This document shows positions 7,701 to 11,184 of a stretch of DNA of 11,184 nt, piece after piece. The translations under genes were made by a program, and so were the position numbers. Source of the DNA: Dictyocoela muelleri (taxonomy: Eukaryota > Microsporidia); the NCBI GenBank assembly GCA_016256075.1, contig SDVU01000714.1, forward strand, positions 1 to 11,184. The letters are read 5' to 3'. Below the pieces are notes generated by a model. That model saw nothing but the letters and a program-made list of their open reading frames with translations, was not told the DNA's origin and did not search any database. Within the stretch, counting starts at the first letter, position 1, and each line of letters begins with the position of its first letter.

Positions 7701-8747
7701 AGTGATAATTCATTTTCTGAAGAAAATAATAATTTTGAAGATAATAATTCCGAATCTAATTTTGAATATGAATTTCATTCTGCATCCTCTTCTAATAATT
7801 ATGATGGCTATAAATATGATAATAAATCATTCAATGATGATGATAAATCTTTCAGTGATGATAATAAATCTTTCAATGATGATAATAAATCATTCAATGA
7901 TCATAATAAATCATTCAATGATCATAATAAATCTTCCAGTGATGATAATAAATCATTCAATGATCATAATAAATCATTCAATGATGATAATAAATCATTC
8001 AATGATCATAATAAATCTTTCAATGATGATGCCAATTATAGTAATTTCAAAGCATTTTCTAAGTTTGCTGAATTAAAAATAGAAAAACTAAAGAATTCAC
8101 AGCAAATTTTAAAATTTAAAAAATATATTAAAAATATAAACTGCGAAGAATTATACAAAGAATCATTAGAATTGGTGACCGATGGTAATTTTAGACTTGC
8201 TTTAGAAAATTTTTTAATTGTCATGTATTCAACGAACGATATCGATTTATTGAGAAAAAGTGCAATTTATGTTTCATGGCTTAAAGTTGAAAAAATTAGA
8301 CGGGAAATCAAAAATAGAATTGATTTGAGTGAAAGTAAGAATACGGATTTTAATGGTAACAGTAACAGTAAGAGTAAAGATTTTAATAATAACTATGATG
8401 ATATTAAAAGAAATTATGAATTGGGTAATTGTCCGTTAAGTAACCTCCTTTTACGTGATGATCACATGTTTCTTTTGTTGAAAAATTTTATGATTTTTTG
8501 TTATAAAATTGGAAATTATTCACAATCAAAAGAATTGGCACTGAAAATTAAAGATCAAAAAAATGCTATAAAAATTTTAAAGTCTAATAAAGTTGGCAAT
8601 AAATTTGCAATTCCCTCTGGAATATTTTGTTTTGATACGATGAATTATGAAGAAACTGGTTTATATTGTAAACTTTGTAGAATCACGAATAAAGGTAACC
8701 ATTTTTGTGGTTGCTGTGGTGTTTGTAATGAATTTGAGAGTGATTAA
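4779..8747 (+). CDS. Coatomer subunit alpha (alpha-COP), COPI vesicle coat
   Basis: Alpha subunit of the COPI coat, which with beta'- and epsilon-COP forms the outer layer of Golgi-derived vesicles and binds dilysine retrieval signals. WD40 blades are visible at about residues 8-38, 51-80, 93-123, 135-164, 197-238, 270-302 and 308-342. The first ~100 residues align without gaps to the family as I remember it from yeast, keeping R13, K15, R57 and Y97 of the cargo-binding face and the blade-2 motif VSAGDD. A coatomer WD-associated region follows (about 345-700), then an alpha-solenoid (about 718-838) with the family-like ARIALPFIKDE. A 250-residue acidic insertion (841-1090) precedes the C-terminal domain (about 1085-1322), which ends in a Cys-rich tail. 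At 1322 residues it is about 100 longer than usual (~1200-1230), and the insertion more than accounts for this. The ATG at 4779 is the first after an in-frame TAA at 4767 and is preceded directly by CCC. No intron is needed. Function is secure; species assignment is not. Confidence 0.96.
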   Translation: MQLLKIHELSTSRIKSITFHPNLSHILLATHTGEIIVFDYSLNIIIHKFHDHEGPIRTIKFHPKVDLFVSAGDDLIIRLYDYKLKKILHKFKGHKDYIRDVIFHKTKPFIVSCSDDQTIKIWNFQSYKLITTLTGHTNYIMSCSFANNHDLLSASLDDTIRIWNLESIIEMHKQPHKTKSLANLLGPNVLSHIVDAHEKGVNCINTSYEHEQENDHEENGPVLIVTGSDDKTVKVWEYDFYSNNDFINNNSNPTVNLINDFNLRHIETIYNHHRNVTYASIYKNDIYSCGEDGCISIFNLKTKKSVKYQIDNRFWCLGIKDNLVAAGHDQGMFLFSTKNIKPVYYYVQDFKNDFLLYANENKIIKNDFKSETVVINFKENQDTLKSIHHIIIKDYINDKDLRKDSYKDEDSYKDEHYNNDDYSNYTALNFMKKFRIYKNYNSFYESDGEVFLFKNGFIVIKNKKINYFNYNKKIKDSFKLTGKFIQSSDNEFAIMDGKRINFYKFKNNNSENNLKCDSINAELENLNISDKDYFKTRSLIVTHPIEKIVTNSNVKYLIGNNDISIIKNYKFMYTIHESVIINSAICCRLSDDNKNNDINNNKINNINNKKINDSNNININNNIDEDKINIDDDNLLIYSTVKHVKYILNYEYGIVQSLNNSHLLKIDNDKLFYFDNEIKMIDIDLSEVYFKRKVFKIINKNNNDKFNNDDELIAMIKNIPGLSILNFLIKNKCARIALPFIKDENQKFEIYLSENMFKEALKCCSNGKYDNYKINKVYRKALEVIDEKTIEECLKIMNDEFKLFLFSVCCKKTDIKFKSNYRILKFIFDGDYEEVKNILKNDEPENDIESNDSKFKDDINGVKGNTNESKGKDDEYKGDDNGRKDNVNYIKTDDNVSKAEEYDDKNEKFKGEYIINAINDNDNESNDNDDNESNDKDEKDNKSDYEDNESDDNNNDDDKNENSEDYLNHGNNNNSDNSFSEENNNFEDNNSESNFEYEFHSASSSNNYDGYKYDNKSFNDDDKSFSDDNKSFNDDNKSFNDHNKSFNDHNKSSSDDNKSFNDHNKSFNDDNKSFNDHNKSFNDDANYSNFKAFSKFAELKIEKLKNSQQILKFKKYIKNINCEELYKESLELVTDGNFRLALENFLIVMYSTNDIDLLRKSAIYVSWLKVEKIRREIKNRIDLSESKNTDFNGNSNSKSKDFNNNYDDIKRNYELGNCPLSNLLLRDDHMFLLLKNFMIFCYKIGNYSQSKELALKIKDQKNAIKILKSNKVGNKFAIPSGIFCFDTMNYEETGLYCKLCRITNKGNHFCGCCGVCNEFESD
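6553..6681 (+). repeat. Asn/Ile-rich low-complexity tract inside alpha-COP
   Basis: Codons about 592-634 encode mainly Asn, Ile, Lys and Asp, in runs such as INNINNK and NININNN. The DNA is close to a simple AAT/ATT/AAA repeat. It lies in the WD-associated region, between the propeller and the solenoid, where families usually have a loop. It probably arose by slippage and is likely disordered. The frame stays open through it. Confidence 0.75.
7299..8048 (+). other. Acidic Asn/Asp/Ser/Lys-rich insertion in alpha-COP
   Basis: Codons 841 to about 1090 are built almost only of D, N, E, S, K and G, with dense GAT/AAT/GAA codons. The insertion sits exactly between the alpha-solenoid and the C-terminal domain that in other species binds epsilon-COP. 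It should form a long, highly charged disordered linker. Conserved family sequence resumes on both sides in the same frame, which argues for a real insertion rather than an assembly or frame error. I know of no such stretch in human or yeast alpha-COP. Confidence 0.8.
7821..8030 (+). repeat. 21-bp coding minisatellite, ten units, encoding NKSFNDD-type heptapeptides
   Basis: Ten uninterrupted 21-bp units encode residues 1015-1084. The units read in order NKSFNDD, DKSFSDD, NKSFNDD, NKSFNDH, NKSFNDH, NKSSSDD, NKSFNDH, NKSFNDD, NKSFNDH, NKSFNDD. Variation is confined mainly to the last position (D or H, GAT versus CAT) and to F/S and N/S swaps. There is no length variation between units, so the frame is preserved. 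The near identity suggests recent expansion or ongoing unequal exchange. Confidence 0.95.
8667..8726 (+). other. Cys-rich, zinc-ribbon-like C-terminal tail of alpha-COP
   Basis: Residues 1297-1316 carry cysteines spaced C-x2-C-x9-C-x-C-C-x2-C (C1297, C1300, C1310, C1312, C1313, C1316), with H1308 between them. Typical alpha-COP ends in a conserved region with fewer, wider-spaced cysteines. Two CxxC-type pairs separated by a short loop suggest a compact zinc ribbon. Metal binding is inferred, not shown. Confidence 0.55.
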
Positions 8748-8870
8748 AAATGTTGATGACTATTAGTCTTAAAATTTAATTATAGTTATTTCAATTGATT
8801 TATGATTATTTTAATTAGTTAATGTTATTTTTTGTTTTTATTTTGCTTTTTTTAAATTGGGTATATATAT
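8748..8870. other. Short 3' flank of alpha-COP
   Basis: This is 123 bp of AT-rich sequence between the alpha-COP stop and the hairpin element. It has T-rich runs at 8820-8853. A small palindrome, GACTATTAGTC, lies at about 8757-8767. No canonical AATAAA signal is seen immediately after the stop, so the transcript may end in or before the palindromic element. Confidence 0.35.
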
Positions 8871-8880
8871 ACAGGATTTC

Positions 8881-9006
8881 CCACTAATAAATGAAAAGTT
8901 TCCATTAATAAATGGAATGTCCCCTTTAATAAATGGAAAGTTCCTATTAATAAATGGAATGTCCCCATTAATAAATGGAATGTCCCCATTAATAAATGGA
9001 AAATTC
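8881..9006. repeat. Six-unit 21-bp tandem array in the left arm of the palindromic element
   Basis: Units of the form CCATTAATAAATGGAATGTC repeat about every 21 bp. Each contains its own small inverted repeat (CCATT/AATGG). The right arm has only two or three matching units (about 9308-9364), so the two arms differ in length by expansion on the left or loss on the right. Confidence 0.85.
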
Positions 9007-9023
9007 TCAATAAAAAATTTAAG

Positions 9024-9106
9024 GCTTGCACCTAGAGAGTTTAAAGTTTACACTTTAAGAATTTAAATTCTTTAAGTGTAAACTATAGTTTTCTAGGTGT
9101 AAACTT
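9024..9106. repeat. Inner palindrome, left arm
   Basis: The sequence folds around AAGAATTTAAATTCTT (9057-9072). Outward arms read TTGCACCTAGAGAGTTTAAAGTTTACACTT and the near complement of AAGTGTAAACTATAGTTTTCTAGGTGTAA, giving a stem of roughly 35 bp with a few mismatches. It should extrude readily as a cruciform or fold in RNA. Confidence 0.8.
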
Positions 9107-9181
9107 AAATTTTTTACAGATTTCCCCCAAAAAAATAGAAAGTTTTTTTTAAAAAATCTAAAGTTTCCATTAAAAAAAGAA

Positions 9182-9284
9182 AGCTTACACTTAAAAAAAT
9201 TAAAGTTTACACCTAGAAAATTATAGACACACTTAAAGAATTTAAATTCTTCAAGCGTAGACTTTAAACACTCTAGGTGTAAGC
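9182..9284. repeat. Inner palindrome, right arm
   Basis: A second copy of the inner palindrome has the same centre at 9236-9251. Its flanks are GTTTACACCTAGAAAATTATAG and, on the other side, CTTTAAACACTCTAGGTGTAAG. It is more diverged than the left copy (for example AAGCGTAGAC against AAGTGTAAAC). The two copies are also inverted repeats of one another across the spacer at about 9107-9181. Confidence 0.75.
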
Positions 9285-9396
9285 CTTAGATTTTTTATTG
9301 AGAAATTACCATTTTTAATGGGAACATTCCATTTATTAATGGGAACATTCCATTTATTAGTGGGAAACCCTGTATATATATTATAGTAATATATAT

Positions 9397-9547
9397 AATT
9401 ACCAACCGGAGATTTATCTCCTAACATAGTCTTTAGACCTTTGGTTACAGGTGCACCACTAATACGTCACTTCTAAGCTACCCAGAGGTGGTCTAGTTGT
9501 AAACTCGGTTTTCGTTTTATCTCCGACTGAGCAGGGTACTGGTAATT
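9397..9547 (+). repeat. Structured short repeat family, copy 2
   Basis: About 151 bp bounded by AATTACC (9397-9403) and GGTAATT (9541-9547). Blocks shared with the copy at 10467-10640 include ACCAACC(C)GGAGATTTATCTCCTA, AATACGTCACT, CTAAGCTACCCA (9473-9484) and TTTTCGTTTT. A perfect small stem lies at 9408-9421 and a second stem, GTC/GAC, at 9429-9438. It starts 23 bp after the palindromic element. It is not a recognisable tRNA, 5S or snRNA, and no coding potential is seen. Confidence 0.75.
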
Positions 9548-10466
9548 GGCTTTTTAATAAAATTTTGGTTCATATCAGCCTTGCACACCCCACTCTAAAA
9601 AAACGTAACTACGCAATATGGCATTAGCAAGGTAAAATAAAATTTCCTTTATACAGTCTTATATACATACTGTAAAAATCAGTTTTCAATATAAGCCGGT
9701 TTGTTGATGATTCGGAAAAAATGCATTTTCGCACGGAAAAAGAGGGTCTACAAATTTTTTAAGAAAATACCCATATCATAAGTATAAGAGAAAATGAAAA
9801 TTTTATAATGAAAAAACACAGCGAAAATGTAAATATTTATAAAAATTATTTTTTCTATAAAGAAAAAACACATACAAAAATAACATGCATTCAAAACATT
9901 GCCTGATTTATAAGTACAAATCAAATAAATAATTTTGTCTTTTATATTAAAATAATCTTTTCAGAAGCATTTGTAAAAAAATAAAGAATTATAATAGTAC
10001 AATAAATTAAAAAGTAGCTATATTAGATTTTTAACAAAATTCGCCAATTAATATGTTAATTTAAATTGAAAATAAATATTTAATTAAGAATTTGACAAGT
10101 ATTAGATACTAGACTTGTTGTAAAAGTAAAAAATAGATATCACACCAACCACTCATATATATGAACACTATAAAAGACCTAATAATTCACTATTTTTACA
10201 TTTTCAACCTTAAATTTCCGAGCTAATTATTCTAAAAACCCAGGATATTTCAGGATAAGAGTATTAGCGAATCAATAACCCAACAAAATAAAATCTTTCT
10301 TAAATAAAATTAATATATTTAAAAGAATAATTTAAAATTATGATAAATTTGATTAATTATTTATTAAAGCAATTAAAATTTTTACAATTTCAGTAATTGA
10401 TGATAAAAATTAAATTTATTCTATTAATTTAAAAAATACTTTTATTTTTTAATGAATTTTTTTCAT
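9548..10466. other. AT-rich stretch between repeat copies 2 and 3, no gene seen
   Basis: No frame with protein features and no recognisable RNA gene. A short palindrome, GAAAAAATGCATTTTC, lies near 9715-9731. The stretch is flanked by direct copies of the structured repeat, which leaves open that the whole block 9397-10640 is one non-autonomous element, but nothing inside supports that. Confidence 0.5.
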
Positions 10467-10640
10467 ATATATTACATGCTGACAACATCCATAGCTACCA
10501 ACCCGGAGATTTATCTCCTACCAAAGCCATAGGCCTTTGTTTCTTGGTGTTACAATAATACGTCACTACTAAGCTACCCATAGCCCAGCTGTATGCGCGA
10601 TTTTCGTTTTTATCAATGACTCGGGTGGATACAGGTAATT
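10467..10640 (+). repeat. Structured short repeat family, copy 3
   Basis: The longest copy. Its 5' part, TATTACATGCTGACAACATCCATAGCTACC, is shared (inverted) with the partial copy at 1-70 but missing from copy 2. From TACCAACCCGGAG onward it aligns with copy 2 up to GGTAATT at 10634-10640. Similarity stops sharply after that point in both. It has small stems at 10505-10518 (GGAGAT/ATCTCC) and 10526-10534 (GCC/GGC). Locally it is much richer in G and C than its flanks. Confidence 0.75.
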
Positions 10641-10651
10641 AGAGGCGGCGA

Positions 10652-11023
10652 GAGTTAATTATAAGGGTGTAGAGAAAATTATAAAAACTACGGTAAAAAA
10701 TTGCAAGAGTTAATGGAAAACTAGAGGGAAAAATAACAGAGTGATAAAAAAAATCGTTAATTTTTTTATCCCTTTAATATGAATTTTCCTATTTATAACA
10801 TATTTGAAGGTTAAAGATTATCAAAAATTTATTATAAAAGCAGAAGAAAAATTAAAAGTAGAGGAAAACATTTTATTTTTAATTTTTTTCCTCACTAATA
10901 TAAATTTTACAGTTTATAAAAACAATGAATATTTAATTTTTAACACCACCTTATGATTTTCCATACAATTTTATTAATTTCCCTCCGCTTTTATATTTTC
11001 CCTCCACAATTATAATTAACTCA
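10652..11023. repeat. Degenerate inverted repeat pair
   Basis: The left arm at 10652-10720 begins GAGTTAATTATAA and continues through TGTAGAGAAAATTATAAAA. Its imperfect complement lies at 10951-11022, reading on the minus strand GAGTTAATTATAATTGTGG and then GAGGGAAAATATAAAAGCGG. Arms are about 70 bp and clearly diverged. This is consistent with an old foldback or MITE-like element whose outer ends I cannot fix. Confidence 0.5.
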
Positions 11024-11073
11024 TGCCTAAAATTCATATTAATTGGAAAAAAATAATGAAATTTTTTTTTCAC
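10743..11073. repeat. Three related A/T hairpins followed by an AATATGAATTTT-like tail
   Basis: Hairpin 1 at 10743-10770 (GATAAAAAAAAT/TTAATTTTTTTATC) is followed by TTTAATATGAATTTTCC. Hairpin 2 at 10861-10893 (GAGGAAAA/TTTTCCTC) is followed by ACTAATATAAATTTTAC. Hairpin 3 on the minus strand at about 11030-11073 (GTGAAAAAAAAATTTC, ATTATTTTTTTCC) is followed by AATTAATATGAATTTT. The shared tail argues for common origin, though low complexity weakens this. Confidence 0.45.
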
Positions 11074-11106
11074 TCCTTTAATTTTCCCGGTTCTCGTATA
11101 CTTAAT

Positions 11107-11114
11107 CCCCCCCC
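11107..11114. repeat. C8 homopolymer
   Basis: A run of eight C in an otherwise AT-dominated stretch. It is worth noting only as a place where the assembled length may be unreliable. Confidence 0.8.
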
Positions 11115-11184
11115 AACAAAAAAAAATAAAAATAACCCTTATGGTCGTGACAAAAAAAAATAAAATCATTAATTTTAAAAAATT

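Larger units (their letters stand above)
8871..9373. mobile_element. Composite palindromic MITE-like/foldback element
   Basis: About 503 bp with terminal inverted repeats ACAGGATTTCCCACTAATAA (left) and the complement of TTATTAGTGGGAAACCCTGT (right). Both ends sit in TATATATA, consistent with TA target duplication as in Tc1/mariner-type MITEs. The arms continue inward: CTCAATAAAAAATTTAAGGC at 9006-9024 is mirrored by the complement near 9282-9302. Each arm itself folds about an identical centre, AAGAATTTAAATTCTT, at 9057-9072 and 9236-9251. No open frame with transposase features is present, so it would be non-autonomous. The TA-family assignment is inference from the ends. Confidence 0.75.

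Noticed and set aside
7531-7713. 60-codon minus-strand His/Tyr-rich frame
   Set aside because: Antisense shadow of GAT/AAT-rich codons; low complexity with no protein features of its own.
7684-8076. 130-codon plus-strand frame overlapping alpha-COP
   Set aside because: It is the other-frame reading of the acidic insertion and the 21-bp repeat. Its NHSM/IINLS repeats mirror NKSFNDD, and it lies wholly inside a secure gene.
8036-8224. 62-codon minus-strand frame
   Set aside because: Antisense of the conserved alpha-COP C-terminal domain.
7821-9006. Regular repeats resembling a CRISPR array
   Set aside because: The units are contiguous without unique spacers and the window is eukaryotic.
8857-9066. 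69-codon plus-strand frame with PLINGK/PLINGM repeats
   Set aside because: Produced by the 21-bp tandem units of the palindromic element; the repeats explain it fully and there is no sign of selection on protein.
10557-10580. Pol III box A-like TAGCTTAGTAG on the minus strand of the structured repeat
   Set aside because: It fits a box A, and TAGCTTAG is kept in copy 2, but no box B or T-run terminator is placed properly. A tRNA-derived SINE is possible but not supported.
10590-10640. Hammerhead-ribozyme-like GATAAAAACGAAAA on the minus strand of copy 3
   Set aside because: The conserved core order and a stem between the two core boxes are missing, and copy 2 does not preserve it.
9397-10640. 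Copies 2 and 3 as paired terminal repeats of one 1.2-kb non-autonomous element
   Set aside because: Direct orientation fits, but the copies are too diverged and differ at their fronts, and no primer-site or polypurine-like signals are seen between them.
10951-11169. 72-codon minus-strand frame
   Set aside because: Runs through A/T homopolymers, the C8 run and an inverted-repeat arm; composition explains the translation.

Overview
The window is very AT-rich and eukaryotic in character. It holds one intact protein-coding gene in a repeat-rich setting. The gene is an uninterrupted 1322-codon frame (4779-8747, +) for the alpha subunit of the COPI vesicle coat. Three features suggest a microsporidian with a large, repeat-laden genome: no introns, a CCC triplet touching the ATG, and a decayed Ty3/gypsy relative nearby. 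This assignment is inference. Other AT-rich lineages with Asn/Asp-rich proteins, such as Dictyostelium-like or apicomplexan-like organisms, cannot be excluded from sequence alone.

Layout: (1) 1 to about 3700 is dominated by an old, heavily decayed Ty3/gypsy retroelement on the minus strand. Its parts lie in the usual order: gag-like remains, protease, reverse transcriptase, RNase H, integrase. (2) 3700-4550 is decayed sequence with a weak minus-strand coding-like trace at about 4190-4450. (3) 4551-4677 is a tandem array of two related 19/20-bp units. A short AT-rich leader then leads to the alpha-COP start. (4) 4779-8747 is alpha-COP, with a seven-bladed propeller whose dilysine-cargo residues are kept. 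It has an unusual 250-residue acidic, Asn-rich insertion that contains ten copies of a 7-residue repeat, and a Cys-rich C-terminus. (5) 8871-9373 is a palindromic, MITE-like element built of hairpins within hairpins, starting 124 bp after the alpha-COP stop. (6) A 150-175 bp repeat family with conserved small stems occurs at 9397-9547 and 10467-10640, with a partial inverted copy at 1-70. About 900 bp of AT-rich sequence lies between the two complete copies. (7) 10652-11085 holds a degenerate inverted repeat and a family of A/T hairpins.

The only gene product with a clear cellular role is alpha-COP, which would act at Golgi membranes in retrieval of dilysine-tagged cargo to the ER. I do not see a multi-gene novel system here. 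The most interesting unexplained signals are the composite hairpin element, the small structured repeat family and the repeat-bearing insertion inside an essential coat protein.
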